Below are positions 18,497 through 26,157 of a stretch of DNA of 64,000 nt, in pieces. Position 1 is the first letter of the stretch. Each line of letters starts with the position of its first letter. The notes under the pieces are model-generated. The model saw only the letters and a program-made list of their open reading frames with translations. It was not told the origin of the DNA and did not search any database. The position numbers and the translations under genes are program-made. The stretch covers positions 4,782,001-4,846,000 of the forward strand of contig NZ_JBANDL010000002.1 in NCBI RefSeq assembly GCF_037027445.1. Reading direction: 5' to 3'. The stretch comes from Lysobacter firmicutimachus. Lineage in GTDB: Bacteria; Pseudomonadota; Gammaproteobacteria; Xanthomonadales; Xanthomonadaceae.

Positions 18497-18530
18497 ATCA
18501 CATGTGATTGCTGCAAGACATGACATGTGA
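18497..18530 (-). promoter_or_regulatory. Paired ACATGT palindromes upstream of the yjfI-pspA-flotillin operon
   Basis: A perfect 12-bp palindrome ATCACATGTGAT lies at 18497-18508, 9 bp before the first start codon of the yjfI-like gene. A second copy, TGACATGTGA, lies at 18521-18530, its centre 23 bp further out (about two helical turns). Such tandem spacing is typical of operators for dimeric regulators. The basic N-terminus of the yjfI product is a candidate binder; this is inference. Confidence 0.55.
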
Positions 18531-18750
18531 GAGTCGACGAACGGCAGGACAGCGCGGATCGCGCGCCAAATAGTTTTGGATCAATGCCTTAGAACCCATC
18601 CCGGGGCCAGCCCGGGCGTCGTGCGCCATTGCGCGAAGGGACGAAAAGGGGCGGCGGAATTACGCCGGACACGTCCACCGCCCTGCCGGGCGGGCCGGAG
18701 CGGCTTCCCCGCCGTCCTTTTCAGGCGGCCAGGCGCTGGACGGCGTTGGC

Positions 18751-18996
18751 TCAGGCCGGAATGCCGTGTTGGCGCCGGGCCAGGTCGATGCGCCGCCGGA
18801 CCTCGGCATCGAGTTCGCCGAGTTCGGCCTGTTTGAAGATGTTGCCGAGCACGCGCTTCTCGTCGTCGTCGACGACCTGGTCGCGCAGGGCCAGATCGAG
18901 CAGGTTTTGCAGTTCGGCGGCGTCGAGCCGGCCATCGTTGGCGAACACCGGGATCGAGGCGAGTGCGATCGCGAGGTGGCTCTTGGGCTGGGTCAT
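18751..18996 (-). CDS. Small TerB-like acidic helical protein
   Basis: The 81-residue protein is acidic and helical with 'DGRLDAAELQNLLDLAL' and 'VVDDDEKRVLGNIF', an alternation of Asp-rich turns and amphipathic helices like that of TerB/DUF533-type domains. GGAG lies 8 bp before the ATG at 18996, which supports a real start. It resembles the N-terminus of the PLD-like protein at the far end of the same block. It is the first gene after oleA and stands 262 bp upstream of the yjfI-like gene, on the same strand. I cannot name a function; partner or sensor in the envelope-stress module is a guess. Confidence 0.7.
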   Translation of the reverse strand: MTQPKSHLAIALASIPVFANDGRLDAAELQNLLDLALRDQVVDDDEKRVLGNIFKQAELGELDAEVRRRIDLARRQHGIPA

Positions 18997-19497
18997 GCGG
19001 GCAACTCCGTTGCGGGGATGGGCGTCCTGAGCACGAGCCGGTCGGGCGCTCGTGCGATGCTCCGACTATAGCAAGCGCTTATGTCGCGCCGCTTTATGCA
19101 GGCGCGGCGTAAGCCGCGACAGCCGGAGCGGTGAAATGCCGCGCGGCCGCTCGAAACCCAATCGCGCCACACGGCTTCGATGCAGCGCATCCGGGCTTCG
19201 GTCGGTACGCTTGCGTAAATCGCTGCGATTGTCGCGGCTTACGCCGCTCCTACAGGAGAGCGCAGCACCAGGGCGTGGCGACGCGAGAACACTGCAGCGC
19301 GGTCGCGGCTTGCGACGTTCCTACAGGAGAGCGCAGCACCGGGGCGTGGCGACGCGAGAACGCTGCAGCGCGGTCGCGGCTTGCGACGCTCCTACCCTCC
19401 AAGGCAAGGCCCCACGCCTCTCATTCCCCACTCCCCACTCCCCACGCCCCACTCCCCACGCCCCACTCCCCACTCGCGAATCCCAAATCCCGAATCC
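18997..19497. repeat. Intergenic repeat region: REP-like pair, 71-bp tandem repeats, CTC-rich array
   Basis: This 500-bp region downstream of oleA contains three kinds of repeat and no gene. A REP-like arm at 19100-19120 (GCGGCGTAAGCCGCGAC) is the inverted partner of GTCGCGGCTTACGCCGCTCC at 19231. From 19231 a 71-bp unit repeats directly: 19231-19301 and 19302-19372 (nearly identical, few changes) with a third partial copy from 19373. From 19423 to 19497 a degenerate ACTCCCC/ACGCCCC array runs to the oleA terminator. Confidence 0.8.
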
Positions 19498-19535
19498 CCA
19501 AAAAGCAAAAGCCCGATGCTCGCGCACCGGGCTTT
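19498..19535 (-). terminator. Rho-independent terminator after oleA
   Basis: Read on the minus strand after the oleA stop, AAAGCCCG and CGGGCTTT (19508-19535) pair around a 12-base loop, followed by TGCTTTTT. The 34-bp distance from the oleA stop codon fits. It implies that oleA is transcribed as its own unit, separate from oleBCD. Confidence 0.8.
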
Positions 19536-19569
19536 CGCATTCGACCGAGCCCTCGGGCTCAATCGCGCA

Positions 19570-20592
19570 TCACCACACCACTTCGGCCATCGAGCAGTTT
19601 AGACCCGAGCCGATGCCGAGCAGGGCGACGCGGTTGCCCTTCTTCAGGCGGCCCATCTCGCGCAGCTTGCTCAGCACGATCGGCACCGAGGCCGGGCCGA
19701 TGTTGCCGTGCTCGCCGAAGATGGTCATGACCTTGTTCGGGTCGATGCCGAAGGCCTTGAGGAAGGCCTGGGTGTGGGCGCGGCTGACCTGGTGGATGAC
19801 GAATTCGTCGAGCTCCTCGACCGCCCAGCCCAGCGCGGCCTTGGCCGCGGCGAAGGTCTTCTGGCCGAGCTTGAGGCCTTCGATCATCAGCATGCGGCCG
19901 TCGGCGACCATGCGGTCGTGGTGCAAGTCGCCCAGGCACAGCTGGTTCCATTCGGTGGCCGAGCGGGTCACGCCGCCGCGGTAGCGCGGCGCGCCCGGCG
20001 CCAGCTCGCTGCGCGCCAGCACCATCGCCGCGGCGCCCGAGCCCAGGGTCAGGGTCGCCATCTCGTCGCGCAACTGCGCTTCGGTGACATCGGCCTTGCT
20101 CAGACGCTCGAGGGTCTTCTCGTAGGCGAGATTGGCGGTTTCGCCGTCGACGACCAGGGCATAGTCGATTTCGCCGCGCTCGATCATGCGGCCGGCGATG
20201 TCCATGCCGTTGATGAAGGCCAGGCAGGCGTTGGCGACGTCGAAGTTCTGGCAGTTCTCGCCCAGACGCAGGTTGCCGGCGACGATGCTGGCCGTGGACG
20301 GCTCCAGGTAATCGCGGCTGACCGAGGTGTTGACCAGCAGGCCGATGCGGTCGGCATCGACCCCGGCATCGGCAAGCGCCTTGACCGCGGCCAGGGTGGC
20401 GGCGTCGGAGGCGCGCACTTCGCCGTCCCACAGACGACGCTCGTGCACGCCGGCCACGTCCTGCAGCACGTTGACCTTGATGCCCAGGCGATCGAGGGTC
20501 GGCTTGAGGCGGGCGTTGATCTCGTCGGAGGTCAGCTTGCGCGGAGCATCGACGTGAGCGAGCCCGGCGATGGCGACGTGTTGGAACAGCAT
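19570..20592 (-). CDS. oleA: OleA, thiolase-fold acyl-CoA condensing enzyme of olefin biosynthesis
   Basis: The 340-residue protein closely follows Xanthomonas OleA as I remember it: start 'MLFQHVAIAGLAHVDAPRKL', active-site Cys123 in 'VANACLAFINGMD', catalytic His in 'FVIHQVSRAHTQAF' and Asn in 'FGEHGNIGPASVP', and the C-terminal 'GIGSGLNCSMAEVVW'. OleA joins two long-chain acyl-CoAs head-to-head to a beta-keto acid, the first step toward long-chain olefins. It is a FabH relative, but the OleA-specific Glu in 'VVDGETANLAYEKTLERL' is present. It has its own terminator and AT-rich upstream region, and lies 11.6 kb from the next ole gene. Confidence 0.95.
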   Translation of the reverse strand: MLFQHVAIAGLAHVDAPRKLTSDEINARLKPTLDRLGIKVNVLQDVAGVHERRLWDGEVRASDAATLAAVKALADAGVDADRIGLLVNTSVSRDYLEPSTASIVAGNLRLGENCQNFDVANACLAFINGMDIAGRMIERGEIDYALVVDGETANLAYEKTLERLSKADVTEAQLRDEMATLTLGSGAAAMVLARSELAPGAPRYRGGVTRSATEWNQLCLGDLHHDRMVADGRMLMIEGLKLGQKTFAAAKAALGWAVEELDEFVIHQVSRAHTQAFLKAFGIDPNKVMTIFGEHGNIGPASVPIVLSKLREMGRLKKGNRVALLGIGSGLNCSMAEVVW

Positions 20593-20684
20593 GGGCGCGA
20601 ACCCTAGGCGGAAAAGTGCGACAGGTTAGCGCCTTCACGCCCCCCATGCACCCTTTCCGAACCGCCCCTGAACCGTGTCCCAGC

Positions 20685-20740
20685 CGCCGAAAAGACCTAT
20701 TAACCCTTATATATCAATCGGTTACAGCGCAAATGTGCTG
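20685..20740 (-). promoter_or_regulatory. AT-rich putative promoter region of oleA
   Basis: In a 70% GC setting the segment around 20695-20735 is strikingly AT-rich (TTAACCCTTATATATCAATC on the plus strand). Read toward oleA it offers TTGCGC and TATATA-like hexamers about 13-15 bp apart, so the precise -35/-10 pair is uncertain. It lies about 100 bp ahead of the oleA start, so a long leader would follow. Confidence 0.35.
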
Positions 20741-20777
20741 TCCGAAAAGCCGTACGCCGGCGTTCGGATTTGCCGCT

Positions 20778-21155
20778 TCAGCCGCCCACCGGATAGGTCT
20801 GGGCCGCAGAGCCGGGCGCGGTTTGCGCGGCCGGGGCGGCTGCGGCACCGCCGCAACGGTAGGCCGCGAAGCGCTGCTGGCCCTGCGCGGGCGCGGCCAG
20901 CGGCTGGATCGTATCGGCCTGCAGGCCCGGCGCTTCATTGCGGGCCAGGGTCTCCAGTTCCTCGCGCACGCGCAACTCGTTGCGCTCGTAGAAGGCGACG
21001 TTGTGCTTGACCGCCACCACCACTTCGCCGCGCTTCTCGCAGGCCGGCGCGGGGCCCGCCGAGAGCACGCGCACCGCCTGCGCGCCCGGCGCCATCTGCA
21101 CCCAGGTGCAGGCCGAAACGGTCAGGGCCAGGGACAGGATTGCCAACGCGCGCAT
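20778..21155 (-). CDS. Small lipoprotein, DUF4156-like
   Basis: The 125-residue product begins with a lipoprotein signal 'MRALAILSLALTVSACTW' (lipobox L-T-V-S-A-C, lipidated Cys16). The mature part contains 'CEKRGEVVVAVKHNVAFY' and 'VREELETLARNEAPGLQADT' and ends in an Ala/Gln/Pro-rich tail; this pattern (Cys-Glu-x-Arg-Gly then KHN) matches DUF4156 lipoproteins. A second Cys in 'AAYRC' could pair with the internal Cys. It stands alone between oleA and the M16 peptidase. Function unknown; outer-membrane or periplasmic location is expected. Confidence 0.8.
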   Translation of the reverse strand: MRALAILSLALTVSACTWVQMAPGAQAVRVLSAGPAPACEKRGEVVVAVKHNVAFYERNELRVREELETLARNEAPGLQADTIQPLAAPAQGQQRFAAYRCGGAAAAPAAQTAPGSAAQTYPVGG

Positions 21156-21306
21156 GCGGACCTCGCTCAGGATTCGATCGCGCGCATTGTCGCCGGATTC
21201 GGCTGAGCGCGGTAGGAATACGGATTGTCCTCGGCAAGCGAAGACGGACGGGGCGCATTGAGCGGGCTTTGATCCCCCCGTCCCTTTCAGCCTCACCCAA
21301 GCGAAG

Positions 21307-21331
21307 AGGGCCGCGTCGACGACGCGGCCCT
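21307..21331. terminator. Strong hairpin downstream of the M16 peptidase
   Basis: AGGGCCGCGTC and GACGCGGCCCT form a perfect 11-bp stem with a 3-base loop (21307-21331), 60 bp after the M16 stop and 150 bp upstream of the lipoprotein start. A T-run is only present some 20 bp away on the plus side, so it may act as a weak or factor-assisted terminator. Confidence 0.55.
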
Positions 21332-21393
21332 CCTTGCCGTCCCCGCCGCCCCCCTTTTTTGAAGCACAGGGGCCGGAGGCTCTGTTGTCGCCG

Positions 21394-24255
21394 TTATCGC
21401 ACCGGCTTGCCGTCGTGATCGATCACCTGCACCTGCCCGAGCTTGAGCCCGCGGATCGGCTGCTCGATCTTGGACAGGTCGCCGACCACCACCCAGGTCA
21501 GCGCCGCCGGGTCCAGGCGCTTGGCCGCGGCTTGGACCAGCGCCGGGGTCATGGCCTCGTTGCGCGTCCTGTACTCGAGGATGTAATCGGCCGGGCGGCC
21601 GTAGCGCTGGTCGGCGCTGATCTGCGCCATCAGCGCGTCGTTGGTCTCGTACGCGCCCGGCAGGCTGAGGGTGTTGGCGGCGCGGATCTTGGCCACCTCG
21701 GCCTGCGTCACCGGCGCGCTGCCGTCGACGAAGGAGCCGATCTCGCGCTTGAGCTCGGCCAACGATTCGACCGTCTTGTCCGACTGCACCGCCGCCTGGG
21801 CGATCCACGGCCGCTGGCCCTTGGCGTTGCCCGAGCCGCTGTAGGAGCCGTAGGCCCAGTGCTTGTCCTCGCGCAGATTCATGTTCAGGCGCGAACTGAA
21901 CTCGCCGCCGAGCACGCCGTTGGCGAAGTCGAAATCGATCGTGCCGGCGTCGCCGGTCGGCGGGATCAGCTCGCCGACGTAGATGTTGGACTGGATCGCG
22001 CCGGGCTGGTCGACCAGGAACACACGCGGCGCCTTGGGCCGCGCGACCGTGTTCAAGGCCGGCAGGGCCGGCGCGTCGGCCGCCGGCTTCCAGTCGCTGA
22101 AGCGGCGCTCGAGCTCGGGCACGATCGCCTCCAGGCTGGTATCGCCGACCACGAACACCCGCGCGCGGTGCGGCTGCAGCCAATCGCGATGGAAGGCGAC
22201 CAGCTGCTCGCGCTTGAGCCCGGCGATCGAGGCCTCGGTGCCGGTACCGGTGAACGGAATCGCGTAAGCGTGGCCTTCGCCGTACAACAGCGGCGGCAGC
22301 ACGCGCAGCGCGGCGGTCTGCGGCCGCGCCTTCTCCTGCTTGATCCCGGCCAGCCATTGCGCGCGCACGCGCTCGATTTCGGCCTCTTCGAAGCGCGGGC
22401 GGCGGATCACGTCGGCGAACAGGTCCAGCGACTCGCCGAGTTTGTCGGTCAAGGCCGACATGGCGACGTTGGCGCTGTCCAGGCTGGCGCTGGACGACAG
22501 TTCCACGCCCAGCGCTTCCTTGCGCGCCGACAGCGCCAGCGCGCCGTACTCGCCGGCGCCCTCATCGAGCATGGCCATGGCGAAGCTGGCGGTGCCGACC
22601 GGATGGCCGAGATCGGCGCTGAAGCCGCCGGGAAACTCCATCCACAGCTGCACCACCGGGGTCTGACGGCGCTCGACCAGCACCACCTCGGTGCCGTTGC
22701 TCAGCGTCGCGCGCTGCGGCGCGGGGAAGCGCAGCTCCGGGAAGCGGTCGGTCTTGGGCACGCCGGCGCTGCGATCGACGTCGGAGGCGACGGTCTTGTA
22801 GCGCGGGTCGGCGGCCGGGATCGGGGCCGGCTTCGTGGCCGGCGCGGCGTGCGCGGTTTCCGGCAGCGACGAGGCCGGTTTGTCGCCAGGCTGGACCAGC
22901 AGGGTATGCGAGCCGGTCCCGAGCCAGGTGCGGCCGGCGGCCTGTACGCTGGCCGGCGTCGCCGCGGCGATCCGCGCCAGATCGTCGCGGAAACAGTCGG
23001 GCTTGCCGGAGAACACGGCGCAACGCGCCAGCACGTCGGACTTGCCGCCGAAGCCGCCGATGCGCTCGATGCCGCGGATGAAATCGGCGCGCAGCGAGGT
23101 CTGGGCCTGCTCGAGTTCCTGCGCGGTCGGGCCCTGTTCGATCAGGCGGCGGATTTCTTCGTCGATCGCCGCGCGGACCTTGGCCGGGTCCACGCCCTGC
23201 TTGACGTTGGCGACCACCACCAGGGTGCCGCTGATCTCGGCGTCGTTGCTCGACACGCTGGCGCTGTCGGCGATGCGGTCGCGGTGGACCAGGCGCGCGT
23301 CCAGGCGCGAGGCGGCGCTGCCGCCGAGGATCTGCGCGAACAGTTCCAGGTCGGCGCCGTCGCGGGCGCCGAACTGGGCCACCGGCCAGGCGCGGTAGAC
23401 GCGCGCCTGCGGCACCCGGTCGGGCACCACTTCCTCGGTGTCGCGCTCGCGCTTGGGCACGCGCGCGGCCATCTTCGGCACCGTAGCGCTGGCCGGAATG
23501 TCGCCGAAGTAACGCAGCGCCTTTTCCTTGGCCGTGGCCAGGTCGATGTCGCCGGCCAGCACCAGCACCGCGTTGTTGGGGCCGTACCAGCTGCGGAACC
23601 AGGTCTTGACGTCGTCCAGCGAAGCCGCGTCGAGGTCGGCCATCGAGCCGATGGTCTGCCAGCTGTAGGGATGATCGGCCGGGTACAGGGCTTCGTAGAG
23701 CTTGGCGCTGATGCGGCGGCCGTAAGGCTGGTTCTCGCCCTGGCGCTTCTCGTTCTGGACCACGCCGCGCTGCTCGTCGAGGGTCTTCTGATCGATCGCG
23801 CCGAGCAGATGGCCCATGCGGTCGGATTCCATCCACAGCGCCATGTCCAGCGCGGTGGTCGGCACGTTCTGGAAATAGTTGGTGCGGTCGACGTTGGTGG
23901 TGCCGTTCTGGTCGGTCACCCCGACCAGTTCGAACGGAGCGAAGAACTCGCCCTTGTGGTTTTCCGAGCCCTGGAACATCAGGTGCTCGAACAGGTGGGC
24001 GAAGCCGGTGCGGCCGGGCTGCTCGTTCTTGCTGCCGACGTGGTACCAGACGTTGACCGCGACGATCGGCGCCTTGCGGTCGGTGTGCACGATCACCCGC
24101 AGGCCGTTGGGCAGGGTGAATTCCTCGTAGGGAATCGAGACTTCGGCGCGCGGCGCGGCCAGCGCCGGCGTGCATACCGCGCCGCCAAGCGCGGCGCCCA
24201 GCGCCAGGGCGAGCACGGCGGCGCGCGGCAGGGATCGGGTCGGGAAGGAGGGCAT
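21394..24255 (-). CDS. Secreted M16 family zinc peptidase, two-domain (pitrilysin-like)
   Basis: The 953-residue protein has a signal peptide (first ~33 residues, ending 'TPALAAPRAE'), the inverted zinc-binding motif HLFEH (about residue 87-91, 'GFAHLFEHLMFQGSENH') and the distal Glu in a helix near 165. A second, inactive M16 half follows (about 500-950) with the R/Y-type motif 'SSRLNMNLREDKHWAYGS'. This is the layout of periplasmic pitrilysin-like and PqqL-like peptidases that degrade or process small peptides. It has no same-strand partner nearby. It is longer than, and different from, the partial M16 protein at the left edge. Confidence 0.92.
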   Translation of the reverse strand: MPSFPTRSLPRAAVLALALGAALGGAVCTPALAAPRAEVSIPYEEFTLPNGLRVIVHTDRKAPIVAVNVWYHVGSKNEQPGRTGFAHLFEHLMFQGSENHKGEFFAPFELVGVTDQNGTTNVDRTNYFQNVPTTALDMALWMESDRMGHLLGAIDQKTLDEQRGVVQNEKRQGENQPYGRRISAKLYEALYPADHPYSWQTIGSMADLDAASLDDVKTWFRSWYGPNNAVLVLAGDIDLATAKEKALRYFGDIPASATVPKMAARVPKRERDTEEVVPDRVPQARVYRAWPVAQFGARDGADLELFAQILGGSAASRLDARLVHRDRIADSASVSSNDAEISGTLVVVANVKQGVDPAKVRAAIDEEIRRLIEQGPTAQELEQAQTSLRADFIRGIERIGGFGGKSDVLARCAVFSGKPDCFRDDLARIAAATPASVQAAGRTWLGTGSHTLLVQPGDKPASSLPETAHAAPATKPAPIPAADPRYKTVASDVDRSAGVPKTDRFPELRFPAPQRATLSNGTEVVLVERRQTPVVQLWMEFPGGFSADLGHPVGTASFAMAMLDEGAGEYGALALSARKEALGVELSSSASLDSANVAMSALTDKLGESLDLFADVIRRPRFEEAEIERVRAQWLAGIKQEKARPQTAALRVLPPLLYGEGHAYAIPFTGTGTEASIAGLKREQLVAFHRDWLQPHRARVFVVGDTSLEAIVPELERRFSDWKPAADAPALPALNTVARPKAPRVFLVDQPGAIQSNIYVGELIPPTGDAGTIDFDFANGVLGGEFSSRLNMNLREDKHWAYGSYSGSGNAKGQRPWIAQAAVQSDKTVESLAELKREIGSFVDGSAPVTQAEVAKIRAANTLSLPGAYETNDALMAQISADQRYGRPADYILEYRTRNEAMTPALVQAAAKRLDPAALTWVVVGDLSKIEQPIRGLKLGQVQVIDHDGKPVR

Positions 24256-24386
24256 GGGCGGGGCTCCGGTCGGGCGTCCGTGCGGGACGAAGCCGCCATC
24301 CTAGGCCGTAGCGGCCGCAGCGGCATGGGCCGGCGGTCACAGGGGGGGATGCCGCGCCGCTGCGTTGCGCGTCGCATAATGGCGTC

Positions 24387-24851
24387 ATGTTCGAGGTCAT
24401 CCTGTACCAGCCCGAGATACCGCCCAACACCGGCAACGTCATCCGCCTGTGCGCGAACACCGGCGCGCGCCTGCACCTGGTCGCACCGCTGGGGTTCAGC
24501 CTGGAGGACAAGCAACTGCGCCGCGCCGGGCTGGACTATCACGAGTACGCCAGCCTGCAGGTCCACGAGAGCCTGCATGCGGCATTGCAGGCGATCGCGC
24601 CGCCGCGACTGTTCGCGCTGAGCACGCGCAGCCAAGTGCGTTACGACCGCGTCGCCTACGCGCCCGGCGATGCCTTCCTGTTCGGCCCGGAAACCCGCGG
24701 CCTACCCGAGGACGTGCTCGAGCGCATCCCGGCCGAGCACCGCCTGCGCCTGCCGATGCGCCCGGACAATCGCAGCCTGAATCTGTCCAATTCGGTCGCG
24801 GTGGTGGTGTTCGAGGCCTGGCGCCAACACGGCTTCGACGGCGGCGCCTGA
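24387..24851 (+). CDS. trmL: TrmL, tRNA (cytidine/uridine-34-2'-O)-methyltransferase
   Basis: The 154-residue protein is a minimal SPOUT methyltransferase. Characteristic stretches are 'ILYQPEIPPNTGNVIRLCAN' at the start, 'LFGPETRGLPEDVLE' (SAM-binding trefoil knot) and 'NLSNSVAVVVFEAWRQ' at the end, all hallmarks of TrmL. It methylates the wobble-base ribose of tRNA-Leu. It is divergent from the M16 gene and ends 67 bp before the convergent MFS gene, with the MFS terminator between them. Confidence 0.95.
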   Translation: MFEVILYQPEIPPNTGNVIRLCANTGARLHLVAPLGFSLEDKQLRRAGLDYHEYASLQVHESLHAALQAIAPPRLFALSTRSQVRYDRVAYAPGDAFLFGPETRGLPEDVLERIPAEHRLRLPMRPDNRSLNLSNSVAVVVFEAWRQHGFDGGA

Positions 24852-24871
24852 GCGCCGCGCAGGAACAGGCG

Positions 24872-24910
24872 AAAAAGGCTCCCCCGGGCGTCGGATCGCG
24901 CCGGGGGAGC
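24872..24910 (-). terminator. Rho-independent terminator of the metallophore-like operon
   Basis: Read on the minus strand, GCTCCCCCGG (24901-24910) pairs with CCGGGGGAGC (24878-24887) and is followed by CTTTTTC. It lies 9 bp after the stop of the MFS gene and thus closes the ten-gene unit that begins at about 38.2 kb. It may also serve trmL from the other side. Confidence 0.85.
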
Positions 24911-24918
24911 AAGTCCAC

Positions 24919-26148
24919 TCAGGGAGAGGTCGCCGGGGCGCGCGCCGCACCGCGCGTAGCCCAGGCCAAGCCGAACGCGCCGAGCAGACCGACCGCGCAG
25001 AACGTCGCCCACGGCAGCCACGGCAGGCGCAACGCCGCGGCCAGGTCGATCAGGCCGCCGCCGGCGAGACTGCCGAGCCCGCCGCCGACCGCCAGGCTCA
25101 GCGAACTCACGCCGAGGAAGGTGCCGAGCGCACGCGGATCGGCCAGGTCGGCGATCAGGGTCTGCTGGCTGGGCCGGGTCAGCACCGCACCGATCGCGAA
25201 CGCGGCCACGCAGGCCAGGAATGCGGCAAAACTCCCGACCAGAGCGAACGCGCCGATCGCCAGCGCCATCAGCGCCGTGCCCAGCACCAGCATCTGCGCG
25301 CTGCTCAACCAGCGTTGCAACCAGCGCACCAGCGCGTACTGCAGCGCCAGGGTCAGGCCGGCGCTGAGCGCGAACATGATGCCGACGCTGTCGGTGTCGC
25401 CGGTCAGCCGCTGCGCGAGCAGCGGCAGGCTCAGATTGATCTGCACCGCGACGAACCAGTACAGCATCAGCAGCCCGACCAGGACCAGGAAAGGCCGGTT
25501 GCGCCGCACCCGCTGCAGACCGTCGCGCAGCGGCGGCGGCCGCGCCGGCGGCGGCACTTTCGGCAACCAGCGCACGGCGATGACGAAATTGGCGGCGAAG
25601 CAGGCCGCGGCCCCGAGGCAGACCAGGGCGAAGTCATAGCGCAGCAAGGCCACGCCGAGCAGCGGCCCGAGCGTGGTCGCCGCGCCGCCGATCCAGTTGC
25701 TGAGCGCGTAATAGCGCGGCCGGCTGCGCTCGTCGGTGAGCGCCGCGATCGAGGCCTGGTAAGGCGCTTCGAACATGGCCCCGCCGAGCGCAGCCAGCAG
25801 CATCGCCAGCAACAGCCAGCGCAGTTCGGTCGCGTAAGCCAGGCTGGCGAAGCCCAGCGCACGCAGCAGCACGCCGAGGCAGATCATGCGCCGCGCCCCG
25901 TAGCGGTCGGCGAGCAGGCCGCCGAGCAGGGCCAGGCCCTGCTGGGCGACCTGGCGCAGCGCCAGCGCGCCGCCGACCGCGGCCGCGGCCAGGCCGAGGC
26001 GATCGACGAAATGCACCGCGACCAACGGCATGAGCATGGCGAAGCCGGTCACCATGAAGAAGGTGTAGAGCAGCAGACCGTTGAGGCCGCGCCGGCGTTC
26101 GGCTTCGCTGGCCGGCGCCGGCACAAGGGCAGCATCGAGCGCGCTCAC
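24919..26148 (-). CDS. MFS transporter, putative exporter (last gene of metallophore-like operon)
   Basis: The 409-residue protein has 12 hydrophobic segments and the MFS motif A region after TM2 ('GLLADRYGARRMICLG', residues about 78-93), with a repeat-like 'ADLADPRALGTFLGVSSL' in the second half. It resembles MdtG-type drug/H+ antiporters. It starts 9 bp after the DUF364 gene. In operons for small metallophores such as staphylopine, an MFS protein exports the product, so export of the compound made by the four upstream enzymes is a reasonable inference. The substrate itself cannot be read from the sequence. Confidence 0.88.
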   Translation of the reverse strand: MSALDAALVPAPASEAERRRGLNGLLLYTFFMVTGFAMLMPLVAVHFVDRLGLAAAAVGGALALRQVAQQGLALLGGLLADRYGARRMICLGVLLRALGFASLAYATELRWLLLAMLLAALGGAMFEAPYQASIAALTDERSRPRYYALSNWIGGAATTLGPLLGVALLRYDFALVCLGAAACFAANFVIAVRWLPKVPPPARPPPLRDGLQRVRRNRPFLVLVGLLMLYWFVAVQINLSLPLLAQRLTGDTDSVGIMFALSAGLTLALQYALVRWLQRWLSSAQMLVLGTALMALAIGAFALVGSFAAFLACVAAFAIGAVLTRPSQQTLIADLADPRALGTFLGVSSLSLAVGGGLGSLAGGGLIDLAAALRLPWLPWATFCAVGLLGAFGLAWATRGAARAPATSP

Positions 26149-26157
26149 CGCCGCGCC

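Noticed and set aside
8799..18996. Prophage or integrative element at the ole locus
   Set aside because: No integrase, attachment-site repeat, tRNA or phage structural genes are present, and base composition matches the surroundings.
19231..19393. Possible CRISPR array
   Set aside because: The 71-bp units are directly abutting with no unique spacers, and no cas genes are nearby.
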